From NCBI RefSeq assembly GCF_000688455.1, contig NZ_JIAL01000001.1, positions 3,007,001 to 3,071,000 of the forward strand: DNA of 64,000 nt, in the 5' to 3' direction. Shown here piece after piece: positions 44,726 through 53,738 of this stretch; positions within the stretch are counted from its first letter, which is position 1, and each line of letters starts with the position of its first letter. The DNA comes from Pseudacidobacterium ailaaui (GTDB lineage: Bacteria > Acidobacteriota > Terriglobia > Terriglobales > Acidobacteriaceae). The notes under the pieces are model-generated. The model was not told the origin of the DNA and searched no databases. It saw only the letters and a program-made list of their open reading frames with translations. A program made the position numbers and the translations under genes.

Positions 44726-46222
44726 CTATTGTGCTGATGGCCACGTAGCGACGGTGACAGCAAAGGGAGCCATCGTGACGGTCGTGCCGTCTGCCTGCGA
44801 TTTCCGCGGCGCTTCTTCCCCGGTGGCTTCGTCCACTGTCCACAGCATCGCGTGGGCCGCTTCCTGCGGCAGGACCACTTCGACAGGATGGTTTCGTTTG
44901 TTGACCAAAAGCAGCTTTTTGCCTTTAGGTGTCAGGAAGGCCTGCGCTGCCGTCTCTTGCTGGTCGTGGGAGATGGTTGTTTCCATGAGTTTGTCTCCGG
45001 CGTGGAAATTGTCCCGAATAAGCTTCAGCACCCAATAACGCGCATTCGGCTTTCCCGTACGCCAGTCCATCATGGATACGCTGGGAAATTGCGATGGATA
45101 GCCGACGAGCTGAGACTCGCCAATCACATCAATCCCTTGCCGTGCGAGGCCCATAAAAAGATACGCATACATGGCCCCGGCAGCATTCCAGTAAATTTCA
45201 GGGGTGGTGAAGGGAAGCGCCCTTCCCAGCGCGTTCTCTTCGCCGTCGCCAGGAAGAATGACACCTAGCTCGTCGATGTCGGTCCTGGTTTCAGGAGAGA
45301 GACGCTTACGGATGGCTTCAATAAATTTGACCTCAGCCAGAAAACGGTCCGCCTGGTCGAAAAAGGCATATTGCCAGACATTGGCATCGTGACCATCCGG
45401 CGGAGAGGCATAGAAGTGATATGAGATGAAATCGAGCGGGATTCCGGGCTTGTGGTTCGCATGGTTTAGAAAGTATTCATACATGTCGGGCCGGTCGGCC
45501 ATGGCAAGCGCAAGGCCCACAAACTTTGTTTGCGGGCTAACCCGGTGGATGGCGGAAACAATGGCGTCATAGCGTTCGGTGTACTGTTGTGGCATTGTCT
45601 TGTGCTCAAAATCGGGCTCATTCAGGACTTCCCAGTAAGGAAAACTGTAATGGTAGCCGGAGCGGTGCTCTTTGCCGCTTTCGTCAAGAAAGCCGCCTTT
45701 GGTGTACCAGCTCACCAGACGCGCATAGTAGTCGCCCAGCTCCTTGCCTGATGGGTCCCTGAGCTCTGTTCCCTGCGTGTAGTTCCATGTGACCTGATTG
45801 GGATCGTCAGGATACGCGACGGGCTTGTCTGTCTTAAAAAGCCACGCAGGTATTGTGCTGAAATTCATGATGGTGGAATGACCTTCAGTGGCGTTGAGAA
45901 AATCTGTGGTCATTGGATCAATGAGAGAAAAATCCCACGATCCTTTTTCAAGTTCCGCCACGGCGAGCCTGGGATAGGGCAACCAGGGGACATAGCGGAC
46001 ATAATCAGCGCCCAGGGCCTTGAGCGCGGCGAAGGACTGGTCGTGGATGGGGGAGCCTCGCCGCAGCATCGGATTTACGACAACCTGAAGGGTGGGTGTG
46101 GACCGGGAAATGAGCAGGACTTTGTTCCAATCCACTGAGATGGAAGGCGTCTGCTGCGCAGGGGAAAAAGTGGCCAAACCCAGCAGAAGCGCGAGTGTCG
46201 AAAGCGATATTTTTCGCGTCAT
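44726..46222 (-). CDS. Exported GH39-like glycoside hydrolase
   Basis: 498 residues with a signal peptide (LSTLALLLGLATFSPAQ). The TIM-barrel part carries YWEVLNEPDFEH (acid/base Glu) as in clan GH-A/GH39, the LDFISYHFYASPPDG segment, and a later TDIDELGVILPG Glu as candidate nucleophile. It ends with a beta-sandwich-like part (QAFLTPKGKKLLLVNKR). Place beside rhamnose catabolic genes suggests release of rhamnose or xylose from plant polymers. Exact specificity is inferred. Confidence 0.75.
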   Translation of the reverse strand: MTRKISLSTLALLLGLATFSPAQQTPSISVDWNKVLLISRSTPTLQVVVNPMLRRGSPIHDQSFAALKALGADYVRYVPWLPYPRLAVAELEKGSWDFSLIDPMTTDFLNATEGHSTIMNFSTIPAWLFKTDKPVAYPDDPNQVTWNYTQGTELRDPSGKELGDYYARLVSWYTKGGFLDESGKEHRSGYHYSFPYWEVLNEPDFEHKTMPQQYTERYDAIVSAIHRVSPQTKFVGLALAMADRPDMYEYFLNHANHKPGIPLDFISYHFYASPPDGHDANVWQYAFFDQADRFLAEVKFIEAIRKRLSPETRTDIDELGVILPGDGEENALGRALPFTTPEIYWNAAGAMYAYLFMGLARQGIDVIGESQLVGYPSQFPSVSMMDWRTGKPNARYWVLKLIRDNFHAGDKLMETTISHDQQETAAQAFLTPKGKKLLLVNKRNHPVEVVLPQEAAHAMLWTVDEATGEEAPRKSQADGTTVTMAPFAVTVATWPSAQ

Positions 46223-46278
46223 AAGAAGTGGTCTAAACTCCGTCGGCGCAATGATAGTACGCCCGGATACAAATATGA

Positions 46279-46293
46279 AATAGAATTTCTATT
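46279..46293. promoter_or_regulatory. Candidate rhamnose-regulator operator in the rhaI/GH39 divergent promoter
   Basis: AATAGAATTTCTATT is a perfect 15-bp palindrome around a central T, about 65 bases before rhaI. It runs into a TTGAAA (46292-46297) that could be the rhaI -35 box, with TACACT at 46316 as -10. The ten bases ATTTCTATTG (46285-46294) recur in the rhaD promoter. Confidence 0.55.
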
Positions 46294-46358
46294 GAAAATG
46301 CACAGCGATTGGAGCTACACTCCGCTTTGCCTGAGTCAGGTCATGAAAAGAGGATGAA

Positions 46359-47549
46359 ATGCACACAGAGGACCGCTACGAGCGGGTTTTGGATCAGCTA
46401 GATGGCTTTGTCATTGAAATTCCTTCCTGGGGTTTTGCCAATACCGGCACGCGGTTCGGCAAATTTCTTCAGGCAGGGGCCGCAGCGGCCCTGGAGGAAA
46501 AATTTGCAGATGCGGCCCAGGTGCATGGTCTGACCGGGGCCACCCCCTCGCTGGCGCTCCATGTGCTGTGGGACCTACCCGGTGGTGTTGCCGATGTGGC
46601 AAAGGTAACGCAAATGGTCTCCCGATATGGCATCCGGGCCGGTTCGATCAATCCAAACCTGTTCCAGGACCAGGAGTACAAATTCGGGTCTATCTGCAAT
46701 CCGGACCCTGCTGTGCGCCGTAAAGCCGTAGATCATCTGCTGGACTCGGTTGAGATCGCAAAGGCGCTGGGGTCACAGGACATTTCCCTATGGGTGTCCG
46801 ATGGTTCGAATTATCCGGGTGCTCAGAGTATTCGGAAGCGGATTGTCTGGATGGAGGAGGCGCTGCAGGCCACGCATGAAGCCATGAATGACGGCCAGCG
46901 CCTTTTGATCGAATACAAGCCCTTTGAACCGGCGTTTTATTTTACCGACATCGCCGATTGGGGAATGGCCGCGCATCTGGCGCAACACGTGGGGCCGCGG
47001 GCCTTTGTTCTGGTAGATACCGGACACCATTACCAATCACAGAACATTGAGCAGATCGTCGCCTGGCTTCTGCATCTGCGGCGCCTGGGCGGGTTCCATT
47101 TCAACGACCGCCGCTATGCCGATGATGACCTGACCATTGGATCGATTGATCCGTACCAGGTGTTCCGGATTTTCCATGAGATCCTGAGCGAGTCGGACAG
47201 AAACGTAACTGAATCGGTTGCATACATGATTGACCAGAGCCATAACATTAAAGGCAAGCTGGAAGCGATGGTGCAGACCGTGGTCACAGCGCAGGAGCTT
47301 TATGCCAAAGCGCTTCTTGTAGACCGCGAGCGTCTGGCGGAGTTGCAGTCTGCATCCAGGACGGTGGAAGCTGAGGAGTGTCTGCGCGACGCATTTTGGA
47401 CAGATGTACGTCCCTTGCTGAAGAGCTGGCGTGAGCGGCGTGGTCTGCCGGCAGATCCATTGAGTGCGCTTCGCGAAAGCGGGTATGTGGAAAAGATTGA
47501 GCGTGAGCGGGGCGCGCGAAACGCTACGTTCACGAGCAGTTATGCGTGA
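46359..47549 (+). CDS. rhaI: L-rhamnose isomerase (RhaI type)
   Basis: Converts L-rhamnose to L-rhamnulose. The 396-residue TIM barrel is of the RhaI/Pseudomonas type rather than enteric RhaA. Metal and substrate residues appear in EYKPFEPAFYFTD, VLVDTGHHYQSQN and FHFNDRRYADDDLTIGSIDP; SLALHVLWDLPGG and GIRAGSINPNLFQD are also typical. It is the first gene of the rhaI-rhaD-rhaB-regulator unit, divergent from the GH39-rhaM unit. Confidence 0.93.
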   Translation: MHTEDRYERVLDQLDGFVIEIPSWGFANTGTRFGKFLQAGAAAALEEKFADAAQVHGLTGATPSLALHVLWDLPGGVADVAKVTQMVSRYGIRAGSINPNLFQDQEYKFGSICNPDPAVRRKAVDHLLDSVEIAKALGSQDISLWVSDGSNYPGAQSIRKRIVWMEEALQATHEAMNDGQRLLIEYKPFEPAFYFTDIADWGMAAHLAQHVGPRAFVLVDTGHHYQSQNIEQIVAWLLHLRRLGGFHFNDRRYADDDLTIGSIDPYQVFRIFHEILSESDRNVTESVAYMIDQSHNIKGKLEAMVQTVVTAQELYAKALLVDRERLAELQSASRTVEAEECLRDAFWTDVRPLLKSWRERRGLPADPLSALRESGYVEKIERERGARNATFTSSYA

Positions 47550-47552
47550 TGA

Positions 47553-47576
47553 TTTCTATTGGTAAATAGATTCTAT
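47553..47576 (+). promoter_or_regulatory. Candidate rhamnose-regulator operator in the rhaD promoter
   Basis: TTTCTATT (47553-47560) faces AAATAGA (47564-47570), and ATAGATTCTAT (47566-47576) is itself a palindrome. The ten bases ATTTCTATTG (47552-47561) are identical to the rhaI site. The site covers the -35 box and the spacer of the promoter, a position suited to repression. Confidence 0.55.
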
Positions 47577-47587
47577 ATAGGTATAAT
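47559..47587 (+). promoter_or_regulatory. rhaD promoter
   Basis: TTGGTA (47559-47564) and a consensus TATAAT (47582-47587) are spaced by 17 bases, a good sigma-70 promoter, about 41 bases before the rhaD ATG. It implies that rhaD-rhaB-regulator can be transcribed apart from rhaI. Confidence 0.65.
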
Positions 47588-47628
47588 CTGACTCAATTGC
47601 TTCTTAGAACCAGTAAAGGAACTTTTAT

Positions 47629-49854
47629 ATGTCTCCCGTCGCCGAACCGGCAAAAAAACTGAACCTGAAATATTTGGAAGACCGTTGGAACGATACGGAA
47701 GCAGCCGGGATGGATGAGCCAGAACGACTGCGCTATCGCTCGAACCTGCTGGGCTCGGACCTGCGCATTACCAATTTTGGCGGCGGCAATACGAGCTCCA
47801 AGATCGATCAGTCCGATCCTCTTGACGGCAGCACAAAGCGGGTGCTGTGGGTGAAAGGAAGCGGCGGAGACCTGGGCAGCATCAAGCGAAGCGGTTTTGC
47901 CACGTTATATCTCGACAAGCTGCTGGCGCTTGAAGCGCTTTACAAAGGCGCGGAGTTTGAGGATGAGATGGTGGATTACTATCCGCTCTGCACCTTTGGC
48001 ATCAATCCGGTGGCGGCTTCGATTGATACTCCGCTGCACGGCTTTCTGCCTTTTGCCCATGTAGACCATCTGCATCCAGACTGCGCGATTGCGCTGGCAG
48101 CGGCGGCCAATGGTCGCGAAAAGATGGAGCAGTTCAATCGCGAATACGACCACAAGCTCATTTGGCTGACGTGGCAGCGTCCAGGCTTTGAGCTGGCCAT
48201 GATGCTCAAACGTGCTGTGGCGGAAAATCCGGGCTGCGATGGTGTGGTCCTCGGCGGACACGGGCTATTTACCTGGGGAGAGACCCATCGCGAATGTTAC
48301 GCAAACACTCTTACGATCATTGATGAGCTGACAGACTTCATCGAGAAGCATATTCAGAGGAAGGGCAAGGCGATTTTTGGCGGCCAGAAGAGAAGGCCAC
48401 TCGACAACCGAAGCGATCTGGCGCTGGAGATCCTTCCCTTTTTGCGCGGCCGTGTTTCCCAGCAGAAGCGGCTCATCGGGACCTACTGCGACCTTCCGGA
48501 AGTGCTGGAGTTTGTGAACTCGACGGATGCCGCAAAGCTGGCATACCTGGGCACCAGCTGCCCTGACCACTTCATCCGCACGAAGATTCGTCCCTTCTTT
48601 GTAGACTGGGACCCAGCCAGCGACCTCAGTGTTTTGAAAGAACAGATTGAGTCCGGGCTGGAGCAGTATCGTAAAGATTACGTAAGCTACTATCAAGGCC
48701 ATCGCGATCCTTCTTCTCCGGCCATGCGGGATCCCAATCCGACCGTTGTGCTCATTCCCGGCATCGGCATGTTCAGCTTTGGCAAAAATAAACCGGAGTC
48801 ACGCATTACTGGCGAGTTTTATGTGAACGCCATCCATGTGATGAAAGGCGCAGCTGCGCTTGACGAGGGAAGAGTTTCAGGAACCGTTCCGCAGTGCGGA
48901 TCGGCTGCGCTGGCCAGTGACTTCAAAGTAGAAGACAATTACGTAGCGCTGCCTGCGTCGGAAGCCTTCCGCATCGAATACTGGAAACTTGAAGAGGCGA
49001 AGATTCGCCGCCAGCCTCCGGAGAAGGAATTGAGTCGACAGATTGCTTTGGTCGTCGGAGGCGGCAGCGGTATCGGCAGGGAAGTGGCCCTGCTGGCGGC
49101 CGAGCGTGGCGCGCATGTTGTTGTTGCCGATCGCGATTTTGCTGGGGCAGAGCGGGTTGCAGAGGAAGTGAAGAGCGTTGCGGGCAAAGAAGCGGCCCTG
49201 GCAGTTTCCGTGGACATCCGCAGCCGCGAGGCCATTCGCGCCGCAATGCGCGAAACGGTGAAGGCCTTTGGCGGACTCGATATTCTGGTCAATACGGCTG
49301 CCATCTTTCCTTCCTCCCCAGACGGGGTCATTACAGAAGCGCAATGGGCCCTCACGCTGGAGATCAATGTGACTGCGAACTTCCTGCTGGTGGATGAGAT
49401 TGGCAAGTTGCTGCGCGACCAGGGGCTTGCGGCCAATGTGGTGTTGACCAGCTCGGCCAATGCTGTGGTCCCGAAAAAGGGAAGCGAGGCCTATGACGTG
49501 AGCAAGGCAGCGTTGAGTCATCTTGTGCGTGAACTGGCCGTTTCACAGGCGCCACTGGTGCGTGTCAACGGCATCAGTCCGGCAACGGTTGTAAAGGGTT
49601 CGACCATGTTTCCGCGCGACCGTGTGATTGCCTCGCTCAAAAAATACGAGATTCCGTTTGATGCAAAGCTGAGCGATGATGACCTGCGGAACCTGCTGGC
49701 AAAGTTCTATGCAAAGCGCACGTTGACGCACCAGCCGATTGACCCGCGCATCTGTGCCGAGGCCATTTTGTTTCTTGCGGGCCCCAAGGCCCCATGCACC
49801 ACCGGTCACCTGATTCCTGTGGATGGTGGTTTGGCCGATGCATTCCTGCGCTAG
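47629..49854 (+). CDS. rhaD: Bifunctional rhamnulose-1-phosphate aldolase / short-chain dehydrogenase
   Basis: A 741-residue fusion. The N-terminal class II aldolase part (about 1-450) carries ITNFGGGNTSSKID, the metal site HVDHLHPDCA and GGHGLFTWGET; it splits rhamnulose-1-phosphate into dihydroxyacetone phosphate and lactaldehyde. The C-terminal SDR part has the Rossmann loop GGGSGIGREVALLAAERG, LVNTAAIFPS and YDVSKAAL (Tyr-x3-Lys); it can oxidise lactaldehyde to lactate. The fusion (RhaE/RhaD-ADH type) is known from several phyla. rhaB follows after 12 bases. Confidence 0.95.
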   Translation: MSPVAEPAKKLNLKYLEDRWNDTEAAGMDEPERLRYRSNLLGSDLRITNFGGGNTSSKIDQSDPLDGSTKRVLWVKGSGGDLGSIKRSGFATLYLDKLLALEALYKGAEFEDEMVDYYPLCTFGINPVAASIDTPLHGFLPFAHVDHLHPDCAIALAAAANGREKMEQFNREYDHKLIWLTWQRPGFELAMMLKRAVAENPGCDGVVLGGHGLFTWGETHRECYANTLTIIDELTDFIEKHIQRKGKAIFGGQKRRPLDNRSDLALEILPFLRGRVSQQKRLIGTYCDLPEVLEFVNSTDAAKLAYLGTSCPDHFIRTKIRPFFVDWDPASDLSVLKEQIESGLEQYRKDYVSYYQGHRDPSSPAMRDPNPTVVLIPGIGMFSFGKNKPESRITGEFYVNAIHVMKGAAALDEGRVSGTVPQCGSAALASDFKVEDNYVALPASEAFRIEYWKLEEAKIRRQPPEKELSRQIALVVGGGSGIGREVALLAAERGAHVVVADRDFAGAERVAEEVKSVAGKEAALAVSVDIRSREAIRAAMRETVKAFGGLDILVNTAAIFPSSPDGVITEAQWALTLEINVTANFLLVDEIGKLLRDQGLAANVVLTSSANAVVPKKGSEAYDVSKAALSHLVRELAVSQAPLVRVNGISPATVVKGSTMFPRDRVIASLKKYEIPFDAKLSDDDLRNLLAKFYAKRTLTHQPIDPRICAEAILFLAGPKAPCTTGHLIPVDGGLADAFLR

Positions 49855-49866
49855 CGAGAAGACTCC

Positions 49867-51291
49867 ATGCCAGAGAACCTTCCCTCGATGGTCGCAATCG
49901 ATCTGGGTGCGGAGAGCTGCCGCGTCTCGCTGCTGTGCTGGAAAGACGGCCGGCCACAGATAAACCTGGTGCATCGCTTCCGGAACGCTCCGGTGGAGCA
50001 GGGCGGCTCCTTGCGCTGGGAACTGAGTCGGATTTGCGCTGAGGTGGAAAGGGGCCTCCGGTTTTGCGCAGAAGAGGCCCAGGGACCAATCGCTTCGATC
50101 GGTGTAGACGGTTGGGCAGTGGATTATGTCCGCCTGGACCAGGAAAGTAGGCCGTGGTCAGAGCCGTATTGTTATCGTGATACCCGAACCGAAGCCGCCG
50201 AGGCCGCGGTGCGCAGGCAGATTACTCCGGAGGAGCTGTTCCTGATTGGCGGAGCCCAGCCTCTGCGACTGAACACGCTCTTTCAGCTTGTGGCGGACAA
50301 GCTGGCCGGCCTGCCGGACAGTGCGCCGTGGGTGAATCTGCCCGAATACCTGCTGATGTACCTCGGAGGAAAGCGCGTTTCAGAATTTACCAATGCCACA
50401 CACACTGGTCTGGTGGATGCAAAGACGCGCTCATGGAGCAGGGAAATCTTCAGCCGCTGCGGTCTGGATCTCAACTCGGCCCCGGAGTTGGTCCCCACGG
50501 GCAGCATTCTGGGAGAGGTCAAAGGTGAAATTTCCAGCTTGGCAGCCTTCCGGCGGGCAAAACTGGTTGCTCCATGCTGTCATGATACTGCTTCTGCTGT
50601 CGCTGGCATTCCGCTGCATGGTGATGACTGGGCCTACATCAGTTCCGGGACCTGGTCGCTTGTAGGTGTGCTTCTCGACCGCTCCATCGCCACTCGCGAG
50701 GCCTTTCATGCTGGTTTTACAAATCTGGGCGCGGCAGGAGAGCAGATCTGTTTTCATAAAAACGTGAATGGGATGTGGTTATTGCGGCAGTGTATGGCAC
50801 AGCTCTGTCCGGAACAAGAGTGGCCGATGGCTGACCTGATTGCTGCTGCGGAACGCTTGCCCGCTCCGCAGGAACTGCTTGAGGTAGATGATCCTGATCT
50901 ATTACTGCACGGAAAGATGGCATCGCGCATCAATGCGCAACGGAGGCGGCGTGGACTGGCGCCACTGGAGGAAAGTGCCTCGGCGATGCCCGAATTCGCG
51001 TCGCTGATTTTCCACAGTCTCGCGGCGCGCTATGCAGAGGTCTTACGCAACGCAGCCGAGTTCAGCGGAAAGAAGCTCCATCGGCTTGCCGTGGTAGGTG
51101 GTGGTAGCCAGAACCAGTTCCTAAATCGCCTGACGAGCCAGGCCACCGGCCTTGATCTGGTCTGTGGCGTGGCAGAGAGTTCGACTGTCGGTAACTTTGC
51201 CGTGCAGATTGCAGCGCTGGAAGGGGCGGCGCAATCGCGAGAGCGCCTCGCATACTGGTCCGGCCTGCTGACTGGCATGAGAGAATGCTGA
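49867..51291 (+). CDS. rhaB: Rhamnulokinase
   Basis: A 474-residue FGGY-family kinase that phosphorylates L-rhamnulose. The first phosphate loop is VAIDLGAESCRVSLL, the sugar block GVDGWAVDYV, then PYCYRDTRTE, NLPEYLLMYLGGKRVSEFTNATHTGL, CHDTASAVAGIP, ISSGTWSLVGV, and the C-terminal LAVVGGGSQNQFLNRLTSQATG. It is placed 12 bases after rhaD. The product is the substrate of the aldolase. Confidence 0.95.
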   Translation: MPENLPSMVAIDLGAESCRVSLLCWKDGRPQINLVHRFRNAPVEQGGSLRWELSRICAEVERGLRFCAEEAQGPIASIGVDGWAVDYVRLDQESRPWSEPYCYRDTRTEAAEAAVRRQITPEELFLIGGAQPLRLNTLFQLVADKLAGLPDSAPWVNLPEYLLMYLGGKRVSEFTNATHTGLVDAKTRSWSREIFSRCGLDLNSAPELVPTGSILGEVKGEISSLAAFRRAKLVAPCCHDTASAVAGIPLHGDDWAYISSGTWSLVGVLLDRSIATREAFHAGFTNLGAAGEQICFHKNVNGMWLLRQCMAQLCPEQEWPMADLIAAAERLPAPQELLEVDDPDLLLHGKMASRINAQRRRRGLAPLEESASAMPEFASLIFHSLAARYAEVLRNAAEFSGKKLHRLAVVGGGSQNQFLNRLTSQATGLDLVCGVAESSTVGNFAVQIAALEGAAQSRERLAYWSGLLTGMREC

Positions 51292-51345
51292 CGTTCGCTG
51301 TATACTTACGCTTTCATCCTTGCCCTTTGGGAGGCGTGGTTCAAT

Positions 51346-52443
51346 TTGGCCCAGCAAAAGATCAAGCGGCTCTATCTTATCCCGATTCTGTCCAAAGCGC
51401 TCGACATTCTGGAGCTCCTTGAAGAAGAAAAGCGGCCCATTACGCTGGAGGCCATTTACCAGCGCTCGCACATCTCCAAAACAAGCGTCTATCGTATCCT
51501 GAAAACTTTTGTGCATCGCGGGTATGTGGCCCAGTCCGCAGACGGGTCATATCGTTTGGTTTCCCGCCCCAAAAAAATGCGGTTCGGCTTTGCAGGACAG
51601 AGCGCGGAGATGCCGTTTTCAGAGGCGGTGACCAGCAGCCTGCGAGCAGCCGCAGCCGCGTCTGGAGTAGAACTGCTGGTCCGCGACAACCGCTATGACG
51701 CAGAAACCGCCATCAAAAACGCACGGGAGTTTGTGGCCGAAGGCGTAGACCTGGTGATTGAATTCCAGATTGAGGAGCACGTCGCACCGACCATCGCGCA
51801 CATTATTTCGCGTGCGGGGATTCCGCTGATAGCCATTGATATCCCGCATCCTCATGCCTGTTATTTCGGAGTAGACAATTTTCAGGTCGGCTACGAGGCT
51901 GGAGAGCTGCTGGCGCAGCACGCCATCTCGAAGTGGAAGAGAAAGGTGGACTGGGTAATTGGTCTGGATATTGCCGAGGCGGGTGGCTTTGTGCAGAGCC
52001 GCATCACGGGCGCATTTGAAGGCATCCGCTCGCTCTTGCCGGACCTACCGCAGGAAGCGCTCATCCGCCTGGATGGCCGCGGGATGCGCGAGACCAGTGC
52101 CCGTGTGGTGGCTGATTTCTTCCGACGTCATCAGCGCGCGGACCGCATTTTGATAGCCGCGGCCACCGACACCAGCGCCCTGGGAGCTTTGCAGGCCACA
52201 CTGGATGCACAGCGAGAAAAGAACGTGGCCATTGTTGGACAGGACTGTATCCCGGAGGTGCTGGAAGAGATGAAAAAGCCGCAGAGCCCCATCATCGCTT
52301 CTGTCTCGCATGAAGCCCATACCTATGGCCCGCGGCTGATTCAGTTGGGTATCGCTATCCTGCGCGGACACACCGTGCCGCCCTACAATTGGGTCCAGCA
52401 TCGGATGGTTACGGCGAAGATGGTGCAGGAGCAGCAGGACTGA
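51346..52443 (+). CDS. Hybrid transcription regulator: IclR-type HTH plus sugar-binding domain
   Basis: 365 residues. Residues about 10-70 form an IclR-type winged helix-turn-helix (LSKALDILELLEEEKRPITLEAI, SKTSVYRILKTFVHRGYV). Instead of the IclR ligand domain, residues about 90-365 form a type I periplasmic-binding/LacI-like domain: ELLVRDNRYDAETAIKNAREFVAEGVDLVIEF, GVDNFQVGYEAGELLAQHA, VAIVGQDCIPEVLEEM. TTG 51346 has GGGAGG 12 bases upstream. As the last gene of the rhamnose unit it is the natural candidate to sense rhamnose and bind the AT-rich sites upstream of rhaI and rhaD. Confidence 0.85.
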   Translation: MAQQKIKRLYLIPILSKALDILELLEEEKRPITLEAIYQRSHISKTSVYRILKTFVHRGYVAQSADGSYRLVSRPKKMRFGFAGQSAEMPFSEAVTSSLRAAAAASGVELLVRDNRYDAETAIKNAREFVAEGVDLVIEFQIEEHVAPTIAHIISRAGIPLIAIDIPHPHACYFGVDNFQVGYEAGELLAQHAISKWKRKVDWVIGLDIAEAGGFVQSRITGAFEGIRSLLPDLPQEALIRLDGRGMRETSARVVADFFRRHQRADRILIAAATDTSALGALQATLDAQREKNVAIVGQDCIPEVLEEMKKPQSPIIASVSHEAHTYGPRLIQLGIAILRGHTVPPYNWVQHRMVTAKMVQEQQD

Positions 52444-52448
52444 ATGTT

Positions 52449-53552
52449 TTAAAGAGATCCAGGCTCCACCAGCCGGTAACCCGCTGGGACTGAAAATTTT
52501 GCATCATCAATGGGTGCGGTTGAAAAACCACCACTCTGTGTCTGCATTTCCATAAGCACATTCGCTGTCTGCGCCTGCGGCTGGGCCGTCTGCGTGTCCG
52601 CCGGAGCCGTATTGTCCTGAGGTGGCTGCTTTCTACGCCCGAAGCCGCCGAGTCCAAACCCGCCCAGGCGGCTGCTGAGCGCGGAAGCAGCCGATTGCTT
52701 CGCAACATCACCCGCAGAAGGCGTTTCCGGGGCAGAGGAAGCGGGCAGAGGGGCCTCACTGGCTGCCGGCAAAGGGTCACCATTTGCGGTAGCGCCCACA
52801 CGCAGGACCTGCAGGATGGGAATGCCCTTCATCTTCGAGACTTCCTTCACCATATCGGACATTCCCTGCGACATGGCCGGTTGCATGGCTGCCATTTCAG
52901 CGGAAATACCACTTCCGCTGAAGACTGTTCCCATCTTGGCTGCAAATCGCTGATAGAACGCTCGGGCCTCTTCGTAACCAGGGATGTCTGAGGCAAGCCA
53001 CATATCATTCGTCATGGCAAATGCTCCCTGCTGCCCGGTTTTCCTATCTGTGCCGACCATCTGCATGGTCAGAATGGTTTCATGGGTGTCCAGTCCGCTG
53101 ACCTGTTTTGTGGCCCCGGTATCGCGCAAGTTGATTTTGAACTGCACGTCTGTATCATTGGCGGCCTGTGGTTGTTCTCCCTTTTGTTGTGCCTGCTGCT
53201 CGCGCGCCTTTTGCGCGGCGCGTTCCATATTTTCCCGCATCTGCTGAAAGGTCATTACGGTGTAGGTGTGCTTCTGCAGGTCCACATTGGTGACCGTTTC
53301 CTTGTCCAGGTCTACGATTTCCATAGCGTATGGGCTGATCCGGGCCATACGGTTTTTCTGCACATAGATGGTGGAAACGATGGGTGCATTGGCCTGCTGG
53401 CGCATGCGTGAATTGAAGACACTGGCCATTTTCATCATGCCTAACATAGAGCCGCCAGTCATCTGGGTTGTTTCCTGGTACTGGAAGTCAGCATACGCAG
53501 TGAGAGGGAAGAGCGTGCCCAGCAATAGGGCGCCGTAAAGTTGTGCCTTCAT
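52449..53552 (-). CDS. Exported hypothetical protein (DUF4412-like)
   Basis: 367 residues with a signal peptide (LYGALLLGTLFPLTAYA). The central part (VSTIYVQKNRMARISPYAMEIVDLDKETVTNVDLQKHTYTVM) resembles DUF4412-type exported proteins that hold a small beta-barrel. A low-complexity linker, alanine/proline-rich with GGFGLGGFG, links to a C-terminal piece ending VPAGYRLVEPG. Function unknown. It converges with the regulator gene, 5 bases away. Confidence 0.65.
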   Translation of the reverse strand: MKAQLYGALLLGTLFPLTAYADFQYQETTQMTGGSMLGMMKMASVFNSRMRQQANAPIVSTIYVQKNRMARISPYAMEIVDLDKETVTNVDLQKHTYTVMTFQQMRENMERAAQKAREQQAQQKGEQPQAANDTDVQFKINLRDTGATKQVSGLDTHETILTMQMVGTDRKTGQQGAFAMTNDMWLASDIPGYEEARAFYQRFAAKMGTVFSGSGISAEMAAMQPAMSQGMSDMVKEVSKMKGIPILQVLRVGATANGDPLPAASEAPLPASSAPETPSAGDVAKQSAASALSSRLGGFGLGGFGRRKQPPQDNTAPADTQTAQPQAQTANVLMEMQTQSGGFSTAPIDDAKFSVPAGYRLVEPGSL

Positions 53553-53738
53553 AAGTTCCTTCCTTCAAGAGGAATTGAACGGGTCCGGGCAGGCGTGCAG
53601 GAGAAAAGGTCCTTCCCTGAAGCCGCAGTCGTCCATTCGGATAGGGAAGGGTCCGGCAAAATGGTTTCAGGCATTGCTTCGTGGTTTTGTTTCCTCTGCC
53701 GACTTGCTCCCCTTGGCCGTACCCGCTACTCTCATCCT

